The notes under the pieces: generated by a model
Told to the model about the DNA's origin: nothing
Database searches by the model: none
Seen by the model: the letters and a program-made list of their open reading frames with translations, nothing else
Translations under genes and position numbers: made by a program
NCBI GenBank assembly: GCA_025331125.1
Contig: JAOALB010000122.1
Span: forward strand, 105,629 to 169,628
DNA from: Mycogone perniciosa
Taxonomy: Eukaryota > Ascomycota > Sordariomycetes > Hypocreales > Hypocreaceae
Reading direction: 5' to 3'
Length of the DNA: 64,000 bases
In this document: piece after piece, positions 44,801-58,400 of the stretch
Numbering within the stretch: the stretch's first letter is position 1
Layout: each line of letters opens with the position of its first letter

Positions 44801-47800
44801 TATTATATAAATGCAGTTAAAAAGGTTATAAAAAGTATAGTTAAGATAATATTAAAATATAGCAGGCGTATTATAAAGGCTAAAAGGTATAATTAATATC
44901 TTAAAAAGGCTAAACCTTATAATAAACGCTATTTTTTATATATTTCTTTTAGCAATATAAAGGTTATTAAACGCAGCAATAATATTAAGTTTTATATATA
45001 CTTTTATATAGCTTAAAGCATTAAAGGTTTTTTAAATTAATAGTAATAGATATCAATTTTTAATAGTAATATTATTTAACTTTTAGTAATTTTAATAAAT
45101 ATAAATACTGCCTTTTAGTTTTATAGTTAAATAAAAAAGAGTAGTATATTATATTTTTAATTTATAGATAAATCCTTTTATTAAATTATTATTTAATTAT
45201 TTTTTTATTACCTGCAGTTTATTAAATAAAAATAGCCTATTTTTTTAATCTAAAAAGTCTTTTTTAATAATATTTTAATTTTATAGTTTTAAGCCTATTA
45301 TAAAGGAAATTTATTTACTGTCTTTAATAGGAAAGTATTATATAAGTTATATAGCTAAGATAGCAGTTTTTTTAAAATATTTAATTTACTAAATTTAAGT
45401 TTTCCTGCTATAAATTTCTTTATATTAGTAGCTATAATCTTTTTTTAATTATATTAAAAAGTAATATTTATTAATAAAGTTATATATTTCTTTTAATAAT
45501 ACTATTTTTACTTTAATATAGTCTCCCTATCTTATAAATATTTATTAAAAAAACTTATTTAAAAGCTTTAATAGGCTAATAAGCGCTAATTCTTTAGTTT
45601 TAATAGTTTAGTTAATCTTTTTTTAGGTTACTTTTATTGCGCGGATATATAATTAATAATAGAAAGTAATAAAGTTTATAGCTGCTACTATTTATATATC
45701 CGCTATATTTAAATATACTTTTTAATTTTAAAGTTTAATTTAGTTTTGCGGAAATAGTATATTAAAAGGTAATAATAGTAGCTTTAATAAAGGTTTTCCT
45801 TTTTATTATTAACTGTAAATTATAAAGGTAGGCAGCGGCTTTATATATATTTAATTTAAGGTTATCTATACCTATATTTCTGTATTATTAATTCTGCTAT
45901 ATTTATAGGTTATATAGTAATTTTAATTTAATATTAAGGTTTATAAAATATATAATTTATAAACTCTTTTTCTAATTAAACTATAGTCTTCTTTTTCCTA
46001 GGTATTTTTAATTAATAGTTACTAATACAGTATAGTTTTTTATTTAATTAAATTAAGCTCTGCTTTCTTTAAAGCATTTTTAACTATTAATTACTAGTAA
46101 TATATATTCCTTATATTAACTTTAGTAAAGTTATTTTTTATTTTAACTGCTATTAAGATTTATATAAAGCTGGCTATATTTTTTAAAAAGTAATAGTTAT
46201 AATAGTAATAGAATTTAAAAGTAATAGTTATAATAGTAATAGAATTTAAAAGTAATAGTTAATTTTTCTTAGTTAATATTAAAGTTATATTTTTTTAGCT
46301 ATAAAAGGCTAAAAATAATAAGTATATTATTAAAGATATTTATAATAAAAAAGAGGTAAAGTTTTTTACAAAGGCTAATTATAGTTTATATAATAAAAAA
46401 GTTTAAAATTTTATTAGCTATACTTTTATTAATAAAAAGGAGGTTTTTAATAAATAATAGTTATTAAATAGGAACATTAAATTACTTAATAAAAGCGCAG
46501 TTAATAAAAGCTTAAAATATATAGCTATTATTTATTAAAGCTTTTATATTAATATAAATATTATATATAAAAGATAATATAATTTATATTAAAAAGGATT
46601 TACTATTTATTAATTTAAGTTTAAAGGGCTTTTAATTAAAAAGGCAGTAATAGATTTATTTTAAGATAATAGCACTATTTATAATTAACTTTTACTTATA
46701 ACTTTTAATAAATGTTAATCTTTTCCCTGGTTTATAAATTAAGTTTAAGTTTTTAATAAATATAGTTAATTAAATTAAAGTAAATTAAAAGTTAATAAAG
46801 CAGCTCTATTATTATTATTTTTATTATTATTTAAAAAGGGTATATTATTTAAAGCCTAGATTTATAGGTTAACTAAATATTGCAGGTAATATTAATATAT
46901 TACTAAGGTTTAATTATTATACTTTATTAAACTATTTTACTGCTAGCTTTAAAGTACTGCTAGGTTAAAGTATAGCTAGTATAGCTAGATTTAGTAATTT
47001 TAGTTTTATGCCTAATATAAATTTCTTTAGTATATATTAGCCTATTTCTTTTTAGTATATTTATTAAAGCTATAATTTACTTTTTTATAGTAAAAGTATA
47101 GTCTTTTAATAATATATTCCTTATACAAAATTTAAAAGTAAAGTAATATAGTATATATAATATTTAACTATATTAAATCGCTAATTAATACTAAAGCAGC
47201 AGCTTAATTATTTACTTAGTTATTTATTTAATTATTTTATTAGCGTTAATAATATTACTACTATTATTAATAGCTTTATTAATACTAGTTTATTTAAGCA
47301 GTATAAAGGGTATAATAATAGGCGCATTTTTAAAGCTTATTATAAATAGTTTAATAAAATTAACACTCTTTAATAAAGTTAAACTTATTTAAGTTAATTA
47401 TTTAAGTTTTTATAGCGTTAATAAATTTTTAAAAAACCTTTATTTTTAAAGCCTTTACTATTTATTTATTAGTTTTACTATATTTACTGCTTAATATAAA
47501 TAAATCTGCTATAAAGTTTTAAAAAGGTTTATTTAATATATATAAGTTATTAAAAGATTATAATACTTTTTAAAATAGGTTAATTATTTTATATTATTTA
47601 TTAAAATTAATAAAAAATATTATATTAATCTTTTAATCCTATTAGGCAAGGTTATTAGGATTCTCGATAATAGTATTAAAGTTTCTTTATTATAATTAAT
47701 ATATATCTTTTTTTAAAATGCCTGCAATATATATAGAATTCTTAAATTTAATTAAAAAGATTAATTAATTACTTATAAAAGTAATATTAATTTAAAAGCG

Positions 47801-48582
47801 CTAGTTAATATATTTTTATTAATATTTAATAATATTCTTTATTTACTATTAAATTATTTAAAGTCTTTAATTTAATAGTAGTTAAATAAATTATTATTTT
47901 TAAAGTTTAGCAGTAAAACTATATTTAAAGCTTTAATTTAAGCTTTAATTTATACTTTAAAGTTTTAATTTTTAACTGTTTATTTTAAAATTTCCTATTT
48001 AAAGGTTTACTTTTATTTTTTTTATTAAACTAAGCCTTTATTTATTATTTAATTAAAAAGGTAAAACTAATAATAAAGGTTATTATCTTTAATAATTGCA
48101 TTTATTAAATATATATAATTGCTATTAATACTAGATTTTTATAAGGTTTTAAAAAGAAAATGGAAAAGCGCTAGCTTTATAGTAAAGACTATAATTTATT
48201 AGGCCAGGTTAGGTTATAGGGTAAGGTTTAAGGTATTTATATTTATTTTACTTATAATTAGTTTTTTATAGGTATAGGGTTTAAAGCGTAAAGGCTAGGC
48301 TATAGAGGCGTTATTATAGGTTTAGGAATAAAGGGGGAATTTAAGGAAGTTTATAATTAGTTAGGTATATACCTTGCAATAATATAGCCGAGTTAAAGGA
48401 TAGTATAAAGTATTACAGTATAGGAAAGCAGGTTAAGGTAAATATTGTTATTATACTATAGAGAGTAAGGAAGCCTTAAGGCTTTACGGAAAGCTATAGC
48501 TAGGAACGCGTTAGGGCCTAGTTATATAACTGGAGCTTATATAACAGGGCGTTAATATTGCGTTATAGTTGGTGCCGTAACA
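41841..48582 (-). mobile_element. Gypsy-2: second LTR/Gypsy element (RIP-inactivated), nested in Gypsy-1
   Basis: The element is 6,742 bp long with short LTRs at 41841-42013 (173 bp) and 48411-48582 (172 bp), terminal repeats TGTTACGGCAC/GTGCCGTAACA, and a 5-bp duplication CAAAT (41836-41840) / TAAAT (48583-48587) that differs by one C to T change. It reads on the minus strand. A purine tract (complement of CCCCCTC near 42016) precedes the 3' LTR. The reverse transcriptase is recognisable around 44300-44900, with YFDDIFIYS mutated to YFTNIFIYS near 44780-44810, followed by RNase H. A chromodomain-like end can be suspected near 42270-42420. All frames are riddled with stops. Confidence 0.85.
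46204..46256. repeat. 31-bp tandem duplication inside Gypsy-2
   Basis: The unit AAAAGTAATAGTTATAATAG plus TAATAGAATTT is repeated nearly twice in tandem, with a further partial copy. It lies in the gag-side part of the nested element and is absent as a repeat elsewhere in the window. Confidence 0.6.
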
Positions 48583-51500
48583 TAAATATAAAAATATATT
48601 AAGTATAAACCTATTATAAAGGATAGAGAGATTAATTAAATTATAAAAGAGCTGTATTAAAACTAGTTTAACTTTATTACCTATAAAGGAACTGCCTATA
48701 ATAAAAGAAAGTAGTATTTACTTTAAAGAACTTTAATTAACTGCGAAATTTATATAAAATAAAAAGAATTAGGAAATAATTAATATTACTTATAAAAAGG
48801 CTATAAAGTAGCGATTAATAAATTATATCTTTTAAAATATTAGATAATAAAAATAATAATAAAGATTTACAATATTTTAAGTTAAAGATAATAGTTAAAA
48901 GATATTAGCTATATATATTAATAGACAGTAAAGTCATAGGTAATTCTATTATACCTATAACTATAAATCGCTTATAGTTACTTTAAAAAAAAAAAACTAA
49001 ACTATATTAACTTTATTAGGTAAAAGGAAAAGCCTTTATATATAATAATAGATAGGTTAAGTGAAAGACTAATTATTTTAAATTTAAGATTACTGGATAT
49101 AAAGGAGTAGCTCCCTGTAATATAATAAATATTAATAGGTATAATATTATTTTTAGTTATTTTTAGTTAAAATATAATAACCCTGATATTGACTGGGAGA
49201 ATAGCTAGCTTTATTAGCGCAATAATAAAGCTTCCCTAGTAATTAAAACTATTAGAAAAGACTTAGCTATAGGGAAGAAATCTTAAAATATAAAACCCTT
49301 AAATAAGCCAGTAAAAGGAATTAAGAAAATTACGTTTAGTTTAATTATAGAAATAATCTACTTAAAAATAAAATTTAAGTAAAATAAAGGGAAAGATAAA
49401 TAAATCTAAAGAATAATTGCCTTTTTACAGAAAGTATTTAATAATATTAACGAAATACTTAAAATAAAAAGCCTTAAAACAATAGTATTATTAAAATAGC
49501 TGCAAAATATCTTTAAAGAATATTAAAAGTATAATAAGCTATTTAAAGAAACACTTAATATAAAGCTACTAGAATATAGTTAATAAAACTATATAATTAA
49601 ACTTAAAGACAGTACTAGTACTACTTTCTATAAAATTTACAATTTAAATAAAAAAAAGCTTAAAAGCCTATATAACTATTTATATAATATATTAGTTAAA
49701 GGGTATATTTAACCCTCTTTATTAAAAGTAAGCTATTTTATTATATTTATATTAAAGAAAAGAGGTAAACTATAGTTAATTATAAACTATTAACAGTTTA
49801 ATAAAGCTACTATTAAACATAAAACTCTACTACTATTAATTATAAAATTATAGGATAGACTATATAAAAAGAAATAGTTTATAGCGCTAGATTTTAAAGG
49901 CACTTATAACTTTATCTAAATTAAGGAAAAATATAAATAAATAACTGCGTTTTAAATTAAATATAGTTTATTTAAATACTTTATTATACCTTTCAGTCTT
50001 ACTAATACCCCCGCAATATTCTAAAAAATAATTAATAATATATTAAAAGAATACCTTAATATCTTTATAGTTATTTACTTAAATAATATTTTAATTTTTT
50101 TAAATACCTTTAAAGAATATAAGATACATATCTATAAAGTATTATAAATACTATAAAATATTAAACTACTTATAAAACTAAAAAAATGCAAATTCTATAT
50201 ATAAAAAGTTACTTTCTTAAAGTATATTATTACTTTTAAAGAAATTTATATAAATTTATTAAAAGTATAAATAATAAAAAACTAGCCTATACTTATAATA
50301 GTTAAAGGAATCTAAAACTTTTTAAAATTTATTAACTACTATTAATAATTTATTAAAAACTATAAAAGTATTATATAAACTCTTTATAAATTTATTAAAA
50401 GAAATTAAGAGTTTTTATAAATATTAAATATATAAAACGCCTTTAATAAATTTAAATAATTTATTTTAAAAAAACCTATATTTATTATATTTAACCTATT
50501 TAAAGAAATAAAAGTTAAAATAAATACTTTTAACTTTACTATAAAAGTTTAGTTTAATTAGAAAGATAAAAACAGTAAACTATACCTTATTACCTTTTAT
50601 TTTTAAGTATTATATAGCGCAGAATTAAACTATTTAATATATAATAAAGAATTCTTTACTATTATTCTTATATTTAAAAAATAATAATACTACTTACTAA
50701 AAGGAATATATAAAGTTAAAGTATATATTAATTATAAAAATATTATATATTTCGCAATAGTTTAATAACTCTTTAAAAGGCAGATCTATTATATAGAATA
50801 CCTTTTAAAATGCAACTATATTTTAATTTATTAAAAAAGATTTAAAAATAAATAAATTAATATATTTAGTAAATGAACTGACTATAATTAAAGAAAGATT
50901 AAATATACTAGGCAGATTTTAAAGTAAACCCCTAAAGGATACTACTAATAAATAGCACTTTAAGCTATATATAAAGTATTTAATAATAATACTATACTTT
51001 AATATATTAAAGAGTATTACACTATTTAAAATAATAATAAATTCCTAAAAAATATAGAGTTTAATAATAAAGGAACTTAATAATAAAATAAAAAGATTTA
51101 AATTTTAAATAAATTTTAGAAAAGTATAGTTATAAAAGTTTATTAATATTTAATATATAGATATAAAGGTATTTGTAAAACTTATAAATAAATATAAAGG
51201 TACTTTAAGTTTTAAAGGCTTAAAGAAATAGTATAAAATATTATTTTTTACTATATAATTAATAAAACAGTTAAACCCTTAAAATATAAACTATATAGTA
51301 AACTTTAACCTTTACTAATGCTAAAATAATTATAAAAGTTAATTTTATTAAACTTTATTATTAAACTACTATTATCTATTAAATTAAAATTAAAGATTAA
51401 ATATAATAATATTTTAATAATTATAAACTAATTTATTAAATACTTTAACTTCCTTTTATATAAAAAAGCAATAAATATAAAGATATTGATTTATATATTT

Positions 51501-53094
51501 TTGCAATTTATTACGGTTAATTATATAATTCTAGCTAAAGTTCTTTCTAATTAAAGATTAACCTTTATATTTAAATTCTAGTAAATATTTATAAATTAAT
51601 TAAATATAAATTATAAGCTTAATACTATATATTACCTATAAATAAATAGCTAAATAAAATATGTTAATTCAATTATCAAAGTTTATTTAAAAAGTTATAT
51701 TAACTTTAATTAAAATAATTAAATAAAAAAGCTATTAATTATATAAATATCTTATAATAGTAATATTTTAAAGTTAATTAAACTTAGCTTTATATACGCT
51801 AACTATAGCTTTATATTAAATATATATAAAGCGCTAAAAAAAGGCCTATATATTAATAAAGTATAAATTAAAGCTAAAAATATAAAATAGTTATATAAAA
51901 AATATAAATATACTTTTACTTTATATAAACAGAAATAAAAAAGTATATTAATAAATATAAATTAAAAGGATTAATCTTTAAAAAAAAGATATAGTTTACC
52001 TATATTAATATTTACTAAAAAAAAGACTATAAATATTAAAATAATATAATTAAGCAATAAATTAAATTTTAAAAAACTTAAACTTTATTTAATTAAAAAG
52101 GTTATTTTAAAAGTTATTTATAAACTTATACTATTAGATAGTATTTAAATTTACTTAATAGTTTATATTTTATTATTTAAAAAGGTATTATAAAATAAAT
52201 TAAAAAATAAATTAATTATATACTTAATTAAAATTTTATTAATTAAAGAAAAATATAAAGTTAAAGAAATTAAAGCTATAAAAATAAAGAATAATAAATG
52301 CTAATATTTAATAAAATAAAAGAACTATAAAGAAAAATATAACTCTTAAAAACTTAAAGAACACTTAAAGTACTCTTAAATAACTCTGCAACAATTCTAT
52401 TAAAATTTTAACTTACTAATAATAGATTAAGCGGCCTAAAAGCAATTTAATTAATTATATTAGCAGCCCTGAGAAAATCTATATTAATAGCAGCTTTTAC
52501 TTTACAATATTTAGCTTTATCTAGTTTATTTATACTTTTTAACCTAAAATTCATTATCTTCGCCCCTTTCGCTATTAATGCCTTATACTAGGTATAAAGG
52601 CGAGTTAATTGCGCTAAAGCTTTAGAAAATTTGTAATGCAATTCTGCCAATTTAAGCTTTATCTTTTATTCCTGCACCTTTAATCGCTTATACTTTAAAA
52701 TAATCCGAGATATTAAAGAATTAAAAAAAAGAAATAATAAAAAGATAAAAAATACTTATAAGTGCTTACTAGCACCCTAAAACTATTATAAAAGCGCCCT
52801 TATTAAATATACTCTTAATATTAAAATACCCTATTTATTATTTTATAAGTATAACTATAGGAATAATAATATAAATAAAGTATAGTTTTAAAACCTAGTT
52901 TTTTAATAAAAGATATAAAGGCTAAACGCTAAAGGGTCTTTAAAGAATAAGTCTTTTTAATATAATTTATATTATTAGTATTATATATATAAAAAGCGAA
53001 AAAGAAAAAGAATATTATATTTATAAAGGGAGATATAGTATTTATATACGATAAGTAAAGTTTTAAGGATAGGATTACTGGGAAAGGGATATTA

Positions 53095-53495
53095 TATTAT
53101 AACCTAACCCTTTTATAGCCGTATAAAGGGTCTAAGGCAGTATATACCTTAAAAGAACAATAAAATAACTATTTAATTAAAAAGGATTACTTAAATTACT
53201 ATGAACAATAAATCACTTAAATTATAGAATATAAGTTAAAGTAATTTAATATAACTATAATCTATATATAATTTAAATATATTTACTATATATCTTTTTT
53301 ATATATAAAATTAAATGAATTATAATTATTTAATATAATTACTTAAATAGTTATTGATAAATTACATTTACTAGAACCGCCTATTTTATAGAATTGTAAT
53401 TATATTACCCTTCTTAGTATTTATCTTTAACCTCTCTATTAATATAAACCTATGAACCTTGGTTTAACTGTTAAGAACTAACCCGGATCGTTATA
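53095..53495 (+). repeat. 3' LTR of Gypsy-1
   Basis: This 401-bp LTR begins TATTATAACCTAACCC (RIP form of TGTCACGACCTGACCC) and ends GGATCGTTATA, followed by the TATAA duplication at 53496-53500. Its differences from the 5' LTR are mostly transitions, as expected of independent RIP after insertion. Confidence 0.9.
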
Positions 53496-54858
53496 TATAA
53501 AAGGGCTAGCTTTAGCAGCTTATAGCTAGAATTACTATTAATAATAGTATCTCCCTTTAGTTTAGATAGCTTAATAACTTCTAGATCTTCGGTAATAGAG
53601 GATTCCCTAGGCATACAGGGCCTTTCCTTTATAAGGGTATCCTTTATAGGCTTATTCCCCTTTATTTCCTTAGGCAATAAGGGTATATAGGGCCCCTTAT
53701 CCTTTACTTAGCCTAAGGTTTTAGGGAGTTTAGAGAAATCCTTTCCTTTAGGATTATTCTTTTTAATAAGCCTAAAACTAGATTTAGTTAATTGTTTTTT
53801 TAAAGCTATTGCTTCCGGAATAGCAATATATTCCTAAGCCTTTTTCTTGCTAATAATAGAAATTTAAACCTGTATAAAGCTATAAGCTCTATAGCTATTT
53901 ATATAGCTATATAGTATAGTATATCCTTTAAGTGTAAGAAACAAACTATATTTTAAGGGATTTAATAGCCTTATTAGCTGCATAATTTTCATAAAAAAAG
54001 TATTATACTATATATATCCTATAACTTAATAATACTTTAAACTACTTATAAGGTTTACATTTAGCTATAGGCAATAAAGGGTATTTAATAGTATTATCTT
54101 TTTATATTAATTACTTTTATTAAAGATATTAAAAGTGGCTATACCTATTCCTTTAAGTATAATAAGACCCCCTTTAATATAAATAATACTAAGTTCCCTA
54201 TTATTAGGTTTATAGTCTATAAACTATTTTCTAGAATTAATTATATAAACTATAAATCTAGTATTATATAATAGACTATCTTAAATAAAAGGTTTAAGGG
54301 AGTAAAAGGATTTTAAAGACTTTCTCCTTTTTTTAGCATTTAAAGCTTATAAAAGATTTTAATTACTATTTAAACTAGTAATAGATTTAATAAAGGAATC
54401 TTTTAATAGCTCTGTTAAGCTATACCCTGTAATAGCTAGATTATATATACTAGTAAAAGCATAATACTCTTTAGCTTATTTTTAATTATTGTTTTAATTC
54501 TTTTAATTTCCTTTCCTTTTATAGGAGTTAAAAGCTAGCTTTCGACCTTTAAATCTAAGAGGTATTAATTAATCTTTAAAGGGTTTAAAAGGCCTTAAGG
54601 CCTTATTAACTTTATATACAGTAAAAGATAAATTCCTAGTCTCTTTTAATATATCTGCTATAAAAAACTGAATATTAAAACCTTTAGTTAATTGCCTAAT
54701 AGCTCTGCTAAATCTAATAGTTCCTTTAATTCTCTCAGCCTATTAAAAATAAGTCTTTTCTAAGGAATTTAAATATTAATTTATTTAATTTAGTATATTA
54801 ATATTTACCTTTAAAATAGTTAACTTAGCTAATAAACTATTAAAAGTAGTGTTAAATT
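53496..54858 (-). mobile_element. Copia copy A, internal fragment 2 (upstream integrase, protease and gag side)
   Basis: This segment continues copy A across the Gypsy-1 insertion; it is colinear with about 58373-59726 of copy B. It ends in AAATT (54854-54858), the duplicated target of the copy B insertion. A further 23 bp of copy A reappear at 61357-61379. Short open frames here, such as 53677-53471, are surviving pieces of the Copia polyprotein, not genes. Confidence 0.85.
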
Positions 54859-55439
54859 TATTGAAATAACAAGGTTATACTGAACCTTATTTATATACAG
54901 CTTCTAGGAAGCTGTATACAGTGCAGTAATAAAGAAACGACTAAAAGTCTAATTAGGTTAACAATAAATAAACAATTAAATTGTAACTAATCTAATAGCT
55001 AAAAATCTATAGAATATCTAGTATATATGCAGCTAGATTATAGAAGTGATTATAAAATAATGCTTTATTTTCTATAATAGTCCTCCGACTAGATAATAGG
55101 AATATAGTGGCAGAATTAGGTTCGTGGCCCTATTCCTATTTTCTGCAAAATTCATTTATATAGGAAATCGACCAAATCGACTTACAGCTATACAAACAGG
55201 AAACCATTTTAGTCAGATTTTTCACAATAGCCATTGTGGCCATTGTATTGAGTCTAGGGTAGGTTGGATAGCTGGTCTTAGCTTAATTATTATCGTTAAA
55301 GATAATAGAAATTTCCTGACTTACACCGAAGTTCCTCTAGAACTCGGTCCTAGCGTTGGGCCTAATTCCAGGTCTAGCCAGAGTAAGAAAGTTACCTAAA
55401 TACACTAAAATCCTTACTTTTTAGCCCTCCTTTTTAATA
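54859..55439 (-). repeat. 3' LTR of Copia copy B
   Basis: It is 581 bp, the same length as its partner. The outer end TATTGAAATAAC is a mutated form of TGTTAAAATAAC. An apparent 91-codon frame at 55124-55399 lies wholly inside this LTR and is not a gene. Confidence 0.88.
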
Positions 55440-58400
55440 CTCCCTCTAGAATAGATACTATCCTATATAACTTTAAAGTAGATATAAGATCTAGATATAG
55501 GAATATAACTAAAATAAAAATAAAAATAAAAAGGATAGCTAATAGCTATAAAATAGCTAATAACTATAAAAAGGGTAAGAACTTTAGGTATATACTTTAA
55601 GTAAAATCTTAAGATTAAGGAGACTTATAAAATTCCTTAATTTCAGACCTGGAAGAGGCTTAGTAAGCCTATCAGCAACCATTTTACTGGTTTTTAAATA
55701 GCTGACTGTAATAGCGCTATTTTTAACCTATTCCCTAATATAATTAAAACGCAATAAAGTATATTTTATTCGATTATAAAGGGTAGGGTTATTTAAGGTA
55801 AAGATAGCACCTTTATTATTGTTAAATAGAGAGATTGGCTGTATAATTGGTTAATTTACCTCTTTATATAGGCCAATAAGCCACTAAATCTCCTTAGTAG
55901 CTTCTATAAAAGCTATAAACTCTGCTTTTAGCGTAGAAAGATAAATAGTTAAGCCCCTTTTTAACTTCCAGCTAATTGGCCTATTAGCAACTATAATAAT
56001 ATAGCTATAAGTTAATTTGCTTAATTCTTTATCCCCAGTAAAATCACTATCGCAATAATTAATAAGTATAGGACTAGATTTTCTAATATATTAAATAGCT
56101 AGATTCTAGGTATTATTTAAATACTGTAATAGGTTACAGGCTGCGTTTAAGTGCTCTTTATAAAGGCCTTGAAATTGTCTAGCTAGCTACTAGACTAAAA
56201 AGCTAATATCTACTCGAGTATAAATTATTAAATAGATAATAGTATTAATAATAGCTTAAAAAAGCTTAGTATTAGCTTTATCTAATTTAGTTATAGTTTT
56301 ATTAGCTAAAATAAAGGGCTGCAAAGGTAATTAGATAAGCTTAGAGTTTTAAAGGTTAAAAAACTCTATAGCTTCAGTAATATACTGTTTCTGGGAAAGC
56401 TAAAAAAGGCCTCTTTTTCTATCCTTAACTATCTAAACCCTTAAAAAAAAGGAGGCAAGGCCTTTATCGTCTATAGTATAGGCTTTATTAAAAGCTAGCT
56501 TTAACTAGGCTATAGCTTCTTTATCTAATCTAATAAAAAGACAGTTATCTATATAAGTAACGATAAAAATACCATTATTTAGATTATAGAGAATAGCAGA
56601 GTTAAAGATTAAAGGATTATATCCTAGTTTATTTCCTAAGGCTTATAGGGCCTATTGCTATTCTCTAAAGGACTGTTTTAGACTGTAAAGAGCTTTCTGT
56701 AATTGAATAACCTAATCTACATTAAGGTTATAACCCAGCTTTTTAAAAATAGATTTAGTCTTAAAGGAAGCTTAACTGGCATAGTCTTTAAACCCTTTAA
56801 GAAAGTTAAAGAAGATAGTTTCTTTAAGTATCCTATTAAGGAATGCACCAATAAAGTCGATTTGTTTGATTTCCTAGTTATAGATAGTAGCTAAAGCTAA
56901 TAAGAGCCGCTAGGTAAAAGGAACAGCTGTTAAGGCGAACGTTTAGTTAAAATCTATTCCTTTTAATTGTTGAAAGCCCCTAGTAACTAGCCTAGCTTTA
57001 AATTTTACTATTCTATTATTCTAGTCTTTCTTAGTCTTTAAGACTAATCGACTAGTAATAGGATTCCTGCCTTTAAGAATACTGTTACACTTAATAAAGG
57101 TAAAGGTATATTATTTAACTAACTGGTTAAATTCGCTATAAATCGCTCCTAGCTATTTAATTTTATTAGGATTATAAAGTACTTACTTAAGCGTTTATAG
57201 GTCTTGTACTGCAGCAGCTAGAAAAGCTAACTTTCTAACACTATTATAAAGAAAATAGGATATATCTATATCTATAAGATCCTTTATAACTGCAGAGTCT
57301 TATATAACTGGTATAGGAATAAAGGGAATAGTAGTGGGTACTCCCTCTAGAATAGGGTTAAGGAGTAAAGGATTAATATCCTAAGAGCTAGGAATTATTT
57401 AATTTATAGAACCTAGCTCTATTTCTCCCTTTAATTCTTTATTATCCTAACCTATAGTAGGCTCTAGGATTTAAAGTTTAAGAATCTTATCTTTATACAG
57501 CTTTATAGTTAACGATTTAAAGACTGTATATCTAGTTAGAATATAAATAAGGTAAGTATTATTACCTAAGACTGCTAGTAGTCTCCCAGTTTCAGTCTTA
57601 GGGATTAATTTATAGCCCTTAGCCCTTTATTCTTACAAAACAAATACCTTACAATAAAAGCCAATAATCCTATATCTTTGCAGATTAGGTTTATAATCCT
57701 TATTAAAGTCTAGGTCTTTATATAATTCTTAATAAGGGGTAAAGTCCCAATTAGTAATAGCTGTATAGTTAACTAATTTAAAAACTGCAGTAGTAATAAA
57801 ATTCCAGAGATATAGCAGTAGGTTAGCCGCTATAATAATAGCCTATAGCCTATCTAATAAAACTCTGATAAAGCGTTCTATTAAACTATTCTATTTATAA
57901 ATATAAAGGCTGCTATAGGAATATATAATTCCTAAAGAAAAGAACTAGGTCTAAAGTTCCTGATTAATTTCCTTTCTGCTATTATAGTGAAATTCCTTAA
58001 AATACTGGTTATACTGCATTTTCAGGCTATTTATAAAGCCTTATATAGTAGCTAAAAAGGTGGGTCCACTATAATCTTTTAAAAGGAATAGCCACCTATA
58101 TCTTAATTTTCTATTAATAATTAAAAGACTAATAGGGGCCTTATTATAAAGCACTGGCTTTATAAAGAAAGTATTAGCTTCTAGACAATTTAGAGAGGCT
58201 AGTAGATCGGGAATTAACTTTAAATTAAGCCTTTTAATAGCTTTTCCCTTATTATACACTAGGCAATAGAATTTAGCCTCTTTAATAGAATTAAAGTTAA
58301 GAATTCCAGTAGTTATTTTAGCAGTCTTTTTTAATAGACTTAAACTAATATAACCTAGTCTTTTATACTATAAAAGGGCTAGCTTTAGCAGCTTATAGCT

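Larger units (their letters stand above)
39044..53495 (+). mobile_element. Gypsy-1: chromodomain Ty3/Gypsy retrotransposon (RIP-inactivated), carrying a nested Gypsy-2
   Basis: The element is 14,452 bp long with LTRs 39044-39444 and 53095-53495 (401 bp each) and an exact TATAA duplication on both sides (39039-39043 and 53496-53500). Without the nested Gypsy-2 (41841-48582) it is about 7.7 kb. On the plus strand, ignoring stops, one can follow a retrotransposon Gag (about 39830-40300), a zinc-knuckle remnant near 40540, and reverse transcriptase with the catalytic YxDD box read as YLNN (about 50073-50084). RNase H, integrase (about 51250-51800) and an integrase-end chromodomain (about 52259-52400) follow. 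A purine tract (GGGAAAGGG) precedes the right LTR. This domain order identifies a chromovirus-type Metavirus. Dozens of TAA/TAG codons make it non-coding. Confidence 0.9.

Noticed and set aside
53471..53677. Small minus-strand open frame, and its twin at 58368-58559
   Set aside because: Both are the same surviving piece of the Copia polyprotein in copies A and B, not independent genes.
55124..55399. 91-codon open frame
   Set aside because: It is entirely inside the 3' LTR of Copia copy B and is broken in the partner LTR.
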